Assembly (NCBI GenBank): GCA_035541755.1
Contig: DATKMQ010000093.1
Location: 1-64,000, forward strand
Source of the DNA: Syntrophorhabdaceae bacterium
Lineage (GTDB): Bacteria; Desulfobacterota; Syntrophorhabdia; Syntrophorhabdales; Syntrophorhabdaceae
Length of the DNA stretch: 64,000 nt
Direction of reading: 5' to 3'
The notes beneath the pieces were generated by a model. It had not been told where the DNA came from. It worked only from the letters and a program-made list of their open reading frames with translations, and did no database searches. The position numbers and the translations under genes were made by a program. Shown piece after piece: positions 1 through 6,337 of the stretch (within the stretch, counting starts at the first letter, position 1; every line of letters starts with the position of its first letter).

Positions 1-73
1 TGATCTCAACGGTCTCACCTTTGGGAAGATCGTAAGCCATGCTGCGAAACGCCTTAAGAACTGCGCCGTTCAT
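1..73 (-). CDS. Hypothetical phage-type protein, N-terminal fragment
   Basis: An ATG at 71-73 follows a strong AGGAGG-type ribosome binding site at about 78-83. The frame stays open for 24 codons to the window edge, beginning MNGAVLKAF. It overlaps the end of the preceding gene by 20 bases, as is usual in compact phage operons. The visible residues do not identify a family. Confidence 0.5.
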   Translation of the reverse strand, partial: MNGAVLKAFRSMAYDLPKGETVEI

Positions 74-359
74 CGCTCACCTCCTCATAGACGCTGGCGT
101 CGTCCGGATACCAGAACTCCTTGATGTCAAGGCAGAGGCCAGGGGGGAAGGTGAGCGGTTCCTTAAGGTAGACATAGCCGAAGAAGTTCACGAACACATA
201 GGGCTCCACCGTTGCCGGCTCGCCGTCATCACCGTGCCTGATAGCATAGCGGTGAGGGTAGCCGGGCAAGGCCTCGGGCGCGTGTTCTCGCACATCAGTA
301 AATTTCCCGATAACATCCCGATTGAAAAATGAAACTGTCATTCCGATTGTTTCGTACAT
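54..359 (-). CDS. Hypothetical protein of the integrative element (101 aa)
   Basis: This small acidic protein has no family I recognise. I chose the ATG at 357-359 rather than an upstream in-frame start, because an AAGGAGGA ribosome binding site lies immediately before it and that site overlaps the stop codon of the preceding 53-aa gene. It is rich in aromatic residues around position 55-85 (FVNFFGYVYLKEP). It belongs to the minus-strand late part of the element and probably shares the promoter at 657-685. It could be a minor structural or moron protein; nothing in the sequence decides this. Confidence 0.55.
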   Translation of the reverse strand: MYETIGMTVSFFNRDVIGKFTDVREHAPEALPGYPHRYAIRHGDDGEPATVEPYVFVNFFGYVYLKEPLTFPPGLCLDIKEFWYPDDASVYEEVSDERRSS

Positions 360-369
360 TCGATCCTCC

Positions 370-531
370 TTAGAAAGAAACTTCGATGGTGATTTCTCTT
401 GGCGGCTCCTTGCCAGCAAACAGCTCCTTACGGATGTAGATCGGCCCGAAAGAGGAGTTCTTTCTCGTGTCCGCGTATCTCACCGCGCCCTTCGTTTCCT
501 TGTCGAGCTTATACGTCGTCTTTGCGTTCAT
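370..531 (-). CDS. Small basic protein of the integrative element (53 aa)
   Basis: A 53-codon frame opens with an ATG at 529-531 behind AAGGAGGTG. It closes with a TAA that forms part of the next gene's AAGGAGGA site, a sign of translational coupling. The product is Lys/Arg-rich and begins MNAKTTYKLDKETKGAVRY. No domain is recognisable. It is the first gene after the promoter at 657-685. Confidence 0.6.
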   Translation of the reverse strand: MNAKTTYKLDKETKGAVRYADTRKNSSFGPIYIRKELFAGKEPPREITIEVSF

Positions 532-903
532 GCGATTCACCTCCTTTTCGATTGAGTTTCGGCCTTGAAAGCGGCCTTAGAGATTACGGGAATTAAACCC
601 GCTCTTCCCTTAGTTGGTTGCGTATAATCGTTAATGATATCCATATGTTATAGAATATTATCTTTCAGATGAGATGGTTTGTCAAGTGAAAAATACAATA
701 AAATCATGCACTTATGAGTTATTTTGTCGCCCAGATGGCACGATGTTTGATGCGGCGGTCGTGCCTTATTTATGCTCTATATCGTTATCAGAAGTTTAGT
801 ATAGCGTTATGTTGTTTTTGTCATTCGTGACTCGTTGATAATAGATCGTTTCTGCATGACTCAAGGACAGCATTGTTATTTTTCATGAGGGTAAGTGTAA
901 GGG
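532..903. other. AT-rich non-coding stretch with promoter and stem-loop
   Basis: No convincing gene is present. The stretch holds the minus-strand promoter described separately and a perfect 7-bp stem (GGCACGA 737-743 with TCGTGCC 759-765) around a 15-base loop. It lies downstream of the 114-aa gene on the minus strand and could slow or end transcription there, but no U-run follows the stem on that strand. Confidence 0.4.
657..685 (-). promoter_or_regulatory. Sigma70-type promoter for the small-gene operon
   Basis: On the minus strand TTGACA (680-685) is followed after exactly 17 bases by GATAAT (657-662). Transcription would start near 650 and lead into the gene starting at 531, leaving a leader of about 120 bases. 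The match is one base from the sigma70 consensus. Confidence 0.6.
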
Positions 904-1248
904 TCATGTCGTAAAAGTGCGTGAGACAGCATTTGTGAGCTCGCTGGCGGCATATTCTCCGGCCGGCGTGGATTTAAGAAGTCCGGCTTTCCGGTGATTG
1001 TACAGCGATGATTTTTTTATCCGGTATCCCTGCGAATGCAGGTATTCGAGAGCTTTGAGCAGATTAGGAAAGACGGGTTCAGCCTGCGGGTTGGCGGATA
1101 ATTCGGCTTCGGCTTGCAGGTCGCGCAGAAGTCTCCAATCGGAGGGACTGCTTGATCCATTCCCTATGCGAACAAGTACGTCGGCTAATATTTTCTTTCG
1201 GGCCTGCTTCGCAAGTTCGAGCAGTTGAGTGGGGTCGTTGTCGGGCAA
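904..1248 (-). CDS. Phage protein with HTH-like C-terminal region, possible terminase small subunit-like
   Basis: The protein (114 aa) has a helical N-terminal half and a C-terminal segment (residues about 65-105, LLKALEYLHSQGYRIKKSSL then YNHRKAGLL) that resembles the helix-turn-helix of Nu1-like or other phage DNA-packaging small subunits. This is pattern recognition without an alignment. The start is a TTG (1246-1248), because a stop blocks the frame just upstream and there is no ATG. The ribosome binding site is poor. A 19-codon frame ends two bases before it, so translation may be coupled. Alternative: an unrelated DNA-binding protein of the element. Confidence 0.5.
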   Translation of the reverse strand: MPDNDPTQLLELAKQARKKILADVLVRIGNGSSSPSDWRLLRDLQAEAELSANPQAEPVFPNLLKALEYLHSQGYRIKKSSLYNHRKAGLLKSTPAGEYAASELTNAVSRTFTT

Positions 1249-1341
1249 CGCTATTGTTTTTTCACAAGCTCCCTCAACACTCCTTCAATCTCCTTTTTTT
1301 TCACAAGCATGCAGGTCTTCTCTTTTTATCATCATTTTTTT

Positions 1342-1629
1342 TCAAAAAGGTCTCGTTTTTTGAGGTTTAACGCCTCGTAAGCATTTCAGCCTGCCGGAAG
1401 GACCCACGCTTCCGCTTAACGGATCAGGTTCATTGGCTACTTGGAACTCTAACTCGAACTGAAGATTTTTAAACATCTCACTGTCATATGCGAGGCACAC
1501 CTGAGCGCCAAGCCTGCACATGAGGAAGATTCTGTGTTCCTGTTTTGCGGGAACGCCTTCGTCGAGAAGAGACGTACAAAGAGCAACGTCATCGAGCCTG
1601 ACCTTGACATCAACTTGAACGTCTTTCAA
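1342..1629 (-). CDS. Hypothetical protein of the integrative element (95 aa)
   Basis: The start is a TTG at 1627-1629 with a very good AAAGGAGG site seven bases upstream, directly after the stop of the replication-type gene. The frame begins MKDVQVDVKVRLDDVALCTS and contains two closely spaced cysteine regions (residues 18 and 38-48) but no recognisable motif. Position between a replication protein and a possible packaging protein suggests a phage accessory role. No family assigned. Confidence 0.5.
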   Translation of the reverse strand: MKDVQVDVKVRLDDVALCTSLLDEGVPAKQEHRIFLMCRLGAQVCLAYDSEMFKNLQFELEFQVANEPDPLSGSVGPSGRLKCLRGVKPQKTRPF

Positions 1630-1640
1630 ACCAGCCTCCT

Positions 1641-2597
1641 TTACATTGATACAGAGTTGACTATACTCAGAACTGCGCCCCTGACCATACCTTCAGGCTT
1701 TGGGCTTGTGTCGCTCACGCTCTCGGTTGGCGGCGATTCGCCTACTAATTCCTGGGTGTCGACTCGCCGTATGCGGCCTTCCTTGTCCTTGTAACATGCA
1801 GGTCCCTTCCCGCGTTTAGGCGGTGGGGGATCGTCGGACTTGCCGCGCTCCTTCTTCAGATCAGCCCAGGACAGGATCGTGTAGTAGTGCGACGTACTCT
1901 TCCTGTCAAATTCTTCGATGTTTCTGCCACGGGCGATATTGACCTGTTCGATCCAGTAGTCTGTTTTTTCCTGTCCAAATTTCTTGATGAGTTTGAAATA
2001 CTCCTCGGAGGTGAGGAACACGTTTTCCAGGAACAGTCTTTTTTCAGGCTTTGTCTCAAACGATTCGGACGGGGAGGCGGCCGCGCTTTCCTTTTCTCCC
2101 CCCTGTTCCTGTTTCTGTTCCTGTTTCTGTTTCTGTTCCTGTATGCCGATACCCTTTGAGGTGGGTTCCTTAAAGTATTGTCTGAACCGTTTCGCGAACG
2201 GTTCCCCTAAACCTTTACAGGTATCTGACATTGATGCATAGAACTCATTCTTCAAATCACAGGACGGCAGCTCATTGAAGATTCCGGCCCACGATTGCAC
2301 GACATTTGGGTTCGCCGGTGGGTTATGTTTTATGAACCGAGGTATCAGAATAAACATTGCCCTTTCATCGTGCTTCACCATACCGTTCTGAAACAGTTCC
2401 GTTAACGCTTCCCGATACCCTTCCAGCGGTATGCGGACTTCTTCCGCTAGACAGGAGACAGACATTTTAAACGCCCCGAACGGAGTTCCGAACGGAGTGG
2501 TTAAAAGATGGAGGAAGACAAGCTTTGCGCGTTCACTCAAGAATGAGAATTTGTCGCCGTTCCAGATTTTACAGTTAACATTTCGGTATCGGCTCAT
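1641..2597 (-). CDS. Phage-type replication protein with winged-helix N-terminus
   Basis: The 318-aa protein starts with a region (residues 1-120) of the type seen in prophage replication initiators or replisome organisers: KIWNGDKFSFLSERAKLVFL, then a winged-helix-like segment and KHNPPANPNVVQSWA. A linker of alternating Gln-Glu/Gln-Lys units (residues about 153-165) separates it from a C-terminal half with a helical stretch (EEYFKLIKKFGQEKTDYWIE) like those that contact helicases or DnaA-type proteins. The ATG overlaps the TGA of the 42-aa gene before it (ATGA). It likely directs replication of the excised element. The domain call is by eye. Confidence 0.65.
   Translation of the reverse strand: MSRYRNVNCKIWNGDKFSFLSERAKLVFLHLLTTPFGTPFGAFKMSVSCLAEEVRIPLEGYREALTELFQNGMVKHDERAMFILIPRFIKHNPPANPNVVQSWAGIFNELPSCDLKNEFYASMSDTCKGLGEPFAKRFRQYFKEPTSKGIGIQEQKQKQEQKQEQGGEKESAAASPSESFETKPEKRLFLENVFLTSEEYFKLIKKFGQEKTDYWIEQVNIARGRNIEEFDRKSTSHYYTILSWADLKKERGKSDDPPPPKRGKGPACYKDKEGRIRRVDTQELVGESPPTESVSDTSPKPEGMVRGAVLSIVNSVSM
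2103..2138. repeat. In-frame hexamer tandem repeat (CTGTTC/T)
   Basis: Six consecutive 6-bp units alternate CTGTTC and CTGTTT. They lie inside the replication-type gene and encode its Gln/Lys/Glu linker. Each unit equals two codons, so copy-number change would lengthen or shorten the linker without breaking the frame. Confidence 0.8.
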
Positions 2598-2722
2598 GGT
2601 TTACACCGTTTTGTTGATACCGCAATATTGCCCCAGGGACTTCCCGGATTGCTTGGTTCCACCACCCATCCTTTTTTGCGCTCCTTCTCTTCTTTTGCCA
2701 GCATCGCGTCAATCGGTTCCAT
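2594..2722 (-). CDS. Micro-protein of the integrative element (42 aa)
   Basis: The ATG at 2720-2722 follows GGAGGG at good spacing, and the TGA overlaps the ATG of the replication gene. The product begins MEPIDAMLAKEEKERKKG, so its first half is a charged helix, and it ends with a Gly/Pro-rich tail. The tight overlaps on both sides argue that it is translated. Function unknown. Confidence 0.55.
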   Translation of the reverse strand: MEPIDAMLAKEEKERKKGWVVEPSNPGSPWGNIAVSTKRCKP

Positions 2723-2726
2723 AGTT

Positions 2727-2831
2727 TCACCCTCCATAAGCGTTTTTTTGACTGGCAGCAACCACAATTACCATTCTGTAACCGCAGCCGTCAGCGAGCA
2801 CAGAGGTACGATAAATATGCCAGAGCTTCAC
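2727..2831 (-). CDS. Micro-protein of the integrative element (34 aa)
   Basis: A GTG start (2829-2831) overlaps the stop of the AlpA-like gene (GTGA), with AAGGAAAA upstream. The frame ends in a TGA that sits inside the ribosome binding site of the 42-aa gene. The product has a short hydrophobic run (MVIVVAA, residues 20-26). Coupled packing is the only evidence for translation. Confidence 0.4.
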   Translation of the reverse strand: MKLWHIYRTSVLADGCGYRMVIVVAASQKNAYGG

Positions 2832-3040
2832 GTGTTTGCTTTTCCTTCAAGCCGGGCGCAGAGGGTATTGATGTCGCTTTCTTTCCATGCGCTCGTCCGG
2901 ACGCTCAATTTCACCGGCTTAGGATATATCCCCTTCCTGATACCAGCCCACCATGTACTCTTTGACACCGGTATTCTTTCAAGCACCTGCGGTAGGCGCA
3001 AAAAGCGGTGTTCGTTGCAACCCTCTTGAGACTCAAGCAT
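2828..3040 (-). CDS. AlpA-like phage regulator (70 aa)
   Basis: The 70-residue protein has the AlpA layout: FLRLPQVLERIPVSKSTWW followed by KGIYPKPVKLSVRTSAWKES and a C-terminal helix. The segment around residues 13-35 is a helix-turn-helix of the MerR/excisionase superfold. AlpA proteins activate or repress excision and integrase genes in prophages and satellites. I chose the ATG at 3038-3040, because AAGGAGGAT lies directly upstream. The longer frame back to 3118 would run through other tiny genes. It sits in an overlapping set of micro-genes. Confidence 0.75.
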   Translation of the reverse strand: MLESQEGCNEHRFLRLPQVLERIPVSKSTWWAGIRKGIYPKPVKLSVRTSAWKESDINTLCARLEGKANT

Positions 3041-3054
3041 TTTCGTTATCCTCC

Positions 3055-3099
3055 TTAGGAAGAAGTTTCTCCATTTCCGTGTTCGGGACTTCCGTTCAT
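3055..3099 (-). CDS. Possible 14-aa leader peptide ahead of the AlpA-like gene
   Basis: An ATG at 3097-3099 overlaps the TGA of the 51-aa gene (ATGA), and the TAA at 3055-3057 merges with the AAGGAGG of the AlpA-like gene. The encoded MNGSPEHGNGETSS has no homology I know. It could simply keep ribosomes moving between the two genes. Chance occurrence cannot be excluded. Confidence 0.3.
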   Translation of the reverse strand: MNGSPEHGNGETSS

Positions 3100-3251
3100 T
3101 TGCCTTTGGTCGCCTCATCGATCAAACTGCAGCGATGAATTGCCTGGGGTGTCTTCCTTACACACGACCGGATCGCACGTGCAAAGGCATAATTTGACTT
3201 CCTTACGGGCGTCACAATTTCGTCCTCGGGTACCTTCTTCTTTCTATTCAT
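3096..3251 (-). CDS. Small basic protein of the integrative element (51 aa)
   Basis: The frame beginning with the ATG at 3249-3251 encodes a strongly basic product (MNRKKKVPEDEIVTPVRKSN) with two cysteines. A weak GGAAG site precedes it. A longer frame from 3302 exists, but it starts in AT-rich DNA without a ribosome binding site. It is the first gene of the AlpA-like/replication operon. A role in DNA binding is plausible from charge alone. Confidence 0.4.
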   Translation of the reverse strand: MNRKKKVPEDEIVTPVRKSNYAFARAIRSCVRKTPQAIHRCSLIDEATKGK

Positions 3252-3317
3252 TTTTGTCATCTTCCATAGCATGTATAACCTAACATGTAATGTAATTACC
3301 AAAGCTAAAAAAATGCA

Positions 3318-3881
3318 TCAAAAAACGGTCTTCAAATATGTCCACAGCGCTGATACTTCGATAGTATAAGTGCAGTAATCTTGTGGCCGATATTTCTTGG
3401 TCTTGTGAAGCACTTTCTTAAATGTTTCGTCGTAGGAAGCTATATGACATGAATAATTATTACGATTATCATATGCAATAAGGAGCAGATCAAACGGGGG
3501 TCCCGCCATGATGTGTGATGTTGGATTAAGACCCTCTCCGAACGTTTTCTCTTGGTAATCTGTAATATTATCCTTTGCGTCATCCTTTTGGGCGTGTCCC
3601 GTCCTTTGTTTGATTGCATCCAGTATTTCCGTTACGAGTGATTTTGTCGCAATTCCGGCGGGTATCTTTCCCCGCAGAGCTAAACAAATACAGATTTCAA
3701 AGATGTTCTGAAAGTCATACAGTCTCGGTGATCCGGCTCCTATCGTTTCCCTCGCAGGCGTAATGAAACGTTTCTCTGCGAGGTCAAGGATCTGTCTTGT
3801 GGTTACTCCGTGAAGTTTTTTGACTATTTCTCCGGCGGACCAGAATTTCCATGTAAACCTATCTGATGTTATTGCACTCAT
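3318..3881 (-). CDS. MerR-like transcriptional regulator of the integrative element
   Basis: The N-terminus (residues 12-75) reads as a MerR-type winged helix: WSAGEIVKKLHGVTTRQILD, LAEKRFITPARE and RLYDFQNIFEICICLALRG, matching the HTH, wing and third-helix layout. The remaining 110 residues have no known effector domain and no MerR metal-binding cysteine pattern. It lies between the integrase and the early genes, where an element's lysogeny regulator would be expected. Its start codon lies seven bases after a perfect promoter that contains an inverted repeat, so the mRNA is probably leaderless and autoregulated. Confidence 0.7.
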   Translation of the reverse strand: MSAITSDRFTWKFWSAGEIVKKLHGVTTRQILDLAEKRFITPARETIGAGSPRLYDFQNIFEICICLALRGKIPAGIATKSLVTEILDAIKQRTGHAQKDDAKDNITDYQEKTFGEGLNPTSHIMAGPPFDLLLIAYDNRNNYSCHIASYDETFKKVLHKTKKYRPQDYCTYTIEVSALWTYLKTVF

Positions 3882-3917
3882 TTAGTGTATATTAGAACAC
3901 TAACTGGGTGATGTCAA
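3882..3917 (-). promoter_or_regulatory. Promoter with embedded palindrome, leaderless start
   Basis: On the minus strand TTGACA (3912-3917), a 17-base spacer and TAATAT (3889-3894) give a near-consensus sigma70 promoter. The ATG of the MerR-like gene begins seven bases after the -10 box, which predicts a leaderless transcript. A perfect inverted repeat TTAGTGT-N8-ACACTAA (3882-3903) covers the -10 box and the predicted start point, the position expected for a repressor operator. Confidence 0.7.
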
Positions 3918-4071
3918 TATATTTTTTGTTTTCCGATAAAACACTCGTTTCTGGTTTGATTTCGTAAACCTATCGGACAGACCCCTAGGCACGTCTGTTC
4001 TGTGCCGTTTAATGCTCCGCCACGAGGTCGAGCGCGTCGCCGGATCGTCTCCCAAGCTTTGTTATGCATGA

Positions 4072-5298
4072 TCATGATTGTTGTTGTGCCTGCTTGTGCA
4101 TCGGCAATACGCTTGCGCCTTGTTTCAGACCATCCAGGTAGTCGGCCCATACCTGCATCATCCTACGACGCTCTTCAAGATGCGCGGTGCGGTTGTACGC
4201 TCGTCCGTTTGGGTCTCTGACAGCATGGGCAAGCTGATGCTCGATAAAGTCGGGCCTGGCTTGCAGCACTTCATCAAGAATGGTTCGGGCCATTGCCCGG
4301 AAGCCGTGACCGGTCATAGTGTCCTTATCATATCCCATCCTGCGAAGGGCTGCGTTTATGGCGTTATTTGACATCGGTCTTGCCAATGACCTGCCCGAAG
4401 GGAATACATATCTGCCGTCGCCGGTCAATGCGCGTAGTTCCGTCAGTGTCTCTATGGCTTGATGGCATAAGGGCACGATGTGGGCCTGCTTCATCTTCAT
4501 CTTATGCGCCGGGATGTTCCAGACCGCTTCATCAAGGTCAATCTCTGCCCACTCCGCCTGACGCAGTTCCCCGGGACGCGCAAAGAACATTGGGGCAAGC
4601 CTCAAGGCACACTTCACGACAAAATGTCCCTGGTAGCCGTCTATGGCCCTGAGAAGAGGGGCAACCTCTTTCGGGTCCGTAATTGCCGCGTGGTGTCTTT
4701 CTCCCGGTTGCGGCAAAGCCCCTTTGAGATCGGCAGCTGGGTTGCGCTCTGCCCTTCCAGTGACAACTGCGTACCGGAAAACCTGCCCGGCAATAGTCTT
4801 AACCCTGTGAGCCGACTCCAAAGCGCCCCTGCTTTCTACTCGGCGAAGAGCCGCCAGTAATTCAGGGGCCTTAATCCCTGCAATGGGACGCTTACCCATC
4901 CACGGAAACAGGTCCCGTTCCAGGCGGCTCATGATCGTTGACGCGTGGCCAGGCGTGCATGTCAGGGTGAACTTTGTATGCCATTCACGAGCAATCACTT
5001 CAAAGGTCTCTACGTCTTCGGTCTGTGCCTGCTTCTGTGCCTTGCGGACAGCACCGGGGTCAATGCCGCATGCAAGTTGTCGCCTGGCTTCGTCCCTTCG
5101 CGCCCTTGCCTCCAGAAGAGAAACCCGAGGATACGTTCCGAGGGCAAGCAGTTTTTCTTTTCCGTCGAAACGATACTTGAACCTGAAATATTTTCCGCCC
5201 TGTGGAGTGACCAAAAGGAAAAGCCCGTCGCCGTCAAAGAATTTCTTCTGCTTTCTTGATGGCTTGCTGGTGCGGACCTTCGCATCACTTAACGCCAT
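4072..5298 (-). CDS. int: P4-type tyrosine integrase (408 aa)
   Basis: The N-terminal 85 residues match the DUF4102 arm-binding domain of P4-family integrases (MALSDAKVRTSKPSRKQKKF, DGDGLFLLVTPQGGKYFRF). A core-binding domain follows. In the catalytic half I see the first Arg (FARPGELRQAEW), the H-x-x-R box (GHGFRAMARTILDE) and the HQLAHAVRDPNG...AYNRT segment with the nucleophilic Tyr. Length fits the family. AAGGA precedes the ATG. The gene ends in the element and starts about 180 bases from the 3' end of ssrA, its likely attachment site. It should catalyse integration and excision. Confidence 0.93.
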   Translation of the reverse strand: MALSDAKVRTSKPSRKQKKFFDGDGLFLLVTPQGGKYFRFKYRFDGKEKLLALGTYPRVSLLEARARRDEARRQLACGIDPGAVRKAQKQAQTEDVETFEVIAREWHTKFTLTCTPGHASTIMSRLERDLFPWMGKRPIAGIKAPELLAALRRVESRGALESAHRVKTIAGQVFRYAVVTGRAERNPAADLKGALPQPGERHHAAITDPKEVAPLLRAIDGYQGHFVVKCALRLAPMFFARPGELRQAEWAEIDLDEAVWNIPAHKMKMKQAHIVPLCHQAIETLTELRALTGDGRYVFPSGRSLARPMSNNAINAALRRMGYDKDTMTGHGFRAMARTILDEVLQARPDFIEHQLAHAVRDPNGRAYNRTAHLEERRRMMQVWADYLDGLKQGASVLPMHKQAQQQS

Positions 5299-5313
5299 AG
5301 GCTTTTTTCCTTA

Positions 5314-5360
5314 GGGGTATCTGTTTTTGTATGGGGGTATATTTACCTGATTTATACCCC
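5314..5360. repeat. GGGGTAT repeats upstream of the integrase
   Basis: GGGGTAT occurs at 5314-5320 and 5334-5340. An inverted copy TATACCCC lies at 5353-5360, forming a perfect dyad with 5334-5341 across 11 bases. These sit between the integrase start and the att region, where arm-type integrase sites or excisionase/AlpA sites are usually found. They may also overlap the integrase promoter. Confidence 0.6.
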
Positions 5361-5414
5361 AAATGACCCCGGATTATAATAAAATTTATAGCACACCATC
5401 GGACAAATAGCAAA

Positions 5415-5441
5415 CAAAAAACCCGTTATTTCTAACGGGTT
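5415..5441 (-). terminator. Rho-independent terminator downstream of ssrA
   Basis: The 8-bp stem ACCCGTTA (5421-5428) / TAACGGGT (5433-5440) with a 4-base loop is followed on the minus strand by a run of T (the A-run at 5415-5420). It lies about 35 bases beyond the CCA end of the tmRNA. Because it lies on the element side of the att region, the element may have supplied it. Confidence 0.85.
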
Positions 5442-5474
5442 TCGCACTCTAGTGAATCATGCCGTATTGCTAAA

Positions 5475-5506
5475 TGGTGGAGGCGGCGGGAATCGAACCC
5501 GCGTCC
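5475..5506. other. Likely attachment site: 3' end of ssrA
   Basis: The acceptor/T-arm portion of the tmRNA, which includes the GGTTCGATTCC T-loop and the terminal CCA, directly faces the integrase. Elements of this kind recombine within this tRNA-like 3' segment and restore it. The matching copy at the far end of the element is outside the window, so the exact core cannot be defined. Confidence 0.6.
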
Positions 5507-5828
5507 AGAAAAGAAGTCTTCAAAGAGCCTACATGCTTAGTTAGCGTTTTACGTCTCGGACGAAAGAGCACCCACTAACGGGTTCTCTTGAATCCTCAGC
5601 CTATAAGTTTTCGCCACGTCGTATAGACATCCGGTGTGGCTATCCCGCTTGCATGACGCCATATCGGACTTGAAGCAGGAGGAAAGTCCGTATGACGTAG
5701 CCGCGATTAAGCGGCTAGTGCGTACTCGTGAGAGTCTGCAGTTATTTTTAGTTCCGCTTGGGTACGGGTAAGCAGTAACCCGGCATGCCTCTTTGACCCT
5801 TACATCCCTGTCGAAGCCAGTCGCCCCC
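5475..5828 (-). ncRNA. ssrA: Transfer-messenger RNA (tmRNA)
   Basis: The 5' end GGGGGCGACTGGCTTCGACA and the 3' end with GGTTCGATTCCCGCC and CCA are hallmark tmRNA sequences. The tag reading frame (5707-5739) encodes ADSHEYALAA followed by TAA, starting from a GCA resume codon. The RNA rescues stalled ribosomes together with SmpB, whose gene ends only one base upstream. There is thus no space for a separate promoter outside smpB, and the RNA is either processed from a joint transcript or started inside smpB. The host copy seems intact despite the adjacent insertion. Confidence 0.97.
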
Positions 5829-5829
5829 T

Positions 5830-6276
5830 TCATCGTATTCTCGACTCCCTTTCCATGAGTCGTCTTTCGTCTTTCTTCTTGATGCTCTCCCGCTTATCGT
5901 AGAGCGTCTTTCCTTTTGCCAGAGCAATCTCCATCTTTGCCATGTTCCGGCTGTTAAAATAGAGCGAAAGCGGCACGATCGTATAACCTTTCTCCTTCAC
6001 CTTCCCCGATAACCTCGCGATCTCCCTCTTGTGCATGAGGAGCTTTCTCGTCCTCTTGGGCTCGTGATTGTAAATGTTCCCGCAGGAATAGGGGCTGATG
6101 TTGGCGTTCACGAGAAAGAGTTCGCCGTCTTTGATCCTGGCGTAGCTATCCTTCAGGTTCGCCTTTCCTTCCCGTAAGGCCTTCACTTCCGTGCCGGTGA
6201 GGACCAAACCCGTTTCAAACTTCTCCTCGATATGGTACTCGTGAAAGGCCTTTTTATTCGTACAGATCGCCTTCAT
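5830..6276 (-). CDS. smpB: SsrA-binding protein SmpB
   Basis: The 148-aa protein begins [20 protein letters not shown] and carries the SmpB core [40 protein letters not shown] and a basic C-terminal tail ([16 protein letters not shown]) that enters the mRNA channel. It binds the tRNA-like domain of tmRNA and delivers it to stalled ribosomes. The gene lies directly before ssrA in the same direction, a common arrangement. Length is typical. Confidence 0.97.
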   Translation of the reverse strand: MKAICTNKKAFHEYHIEEKFETGLVLTGTEVKALREGKANLKDSYARIKDGELFLVNANISPYSCGNIYNHEPKRTRKLLMHKREIARLSGKVKEKGYTIVPLSLYFNSRNMAKMEIALAKGKTLYDKRESIKKKDERRLMERESRIR

Positions 6277-6337
6277 ATATATAATATTATAACACAGGGT
6301 AGGCTAAAAAAGAAGGTCTGGTCTGGCCTGTGACGAA

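Larger units (their letters stand above)
1..5474. mobile_element. Integrative element (prophage/satellite) at ssrA, partial
   Basis: The segment between the left edge of the window and the 3' end of ssrA carries a P4-type tyrosine integrase next to the tmRNA gene, a MerR-like regulator, an AlpA-like regulator, a phage-type replication protein, a possible packaging protein and many very short, overlapping genes. Apart from two genes past the edge of certainty, everything is on the minus strand. Insertion at the tmRNA 3' end is a well-known target of this integrase class. The distal end and its duplicated att site are not in the window, so total size and type (phage, satellite or island) remain open. 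No capsid or tail gene is visible. Confidence 0.8.

Noticed and set aside
2103-2138. Tandem repeats as a possible CRISPR array
   Set aside because: They are in-frame hexamers inside a gene, without spacers. No CRISPR array was seen in the window.
3914-4150. Minus-strand frame of 78 codons after the integrase
   Set aside because: It overlaps the integrase end, lacks a ribosome binding site, and its tail runs through the regulator's promoter.
5475-5506. tRNA-like end as a separate tRNA gene
   Set aside because: The T-arm and acceptor belong to tmRNA; no anticodon arm is present.
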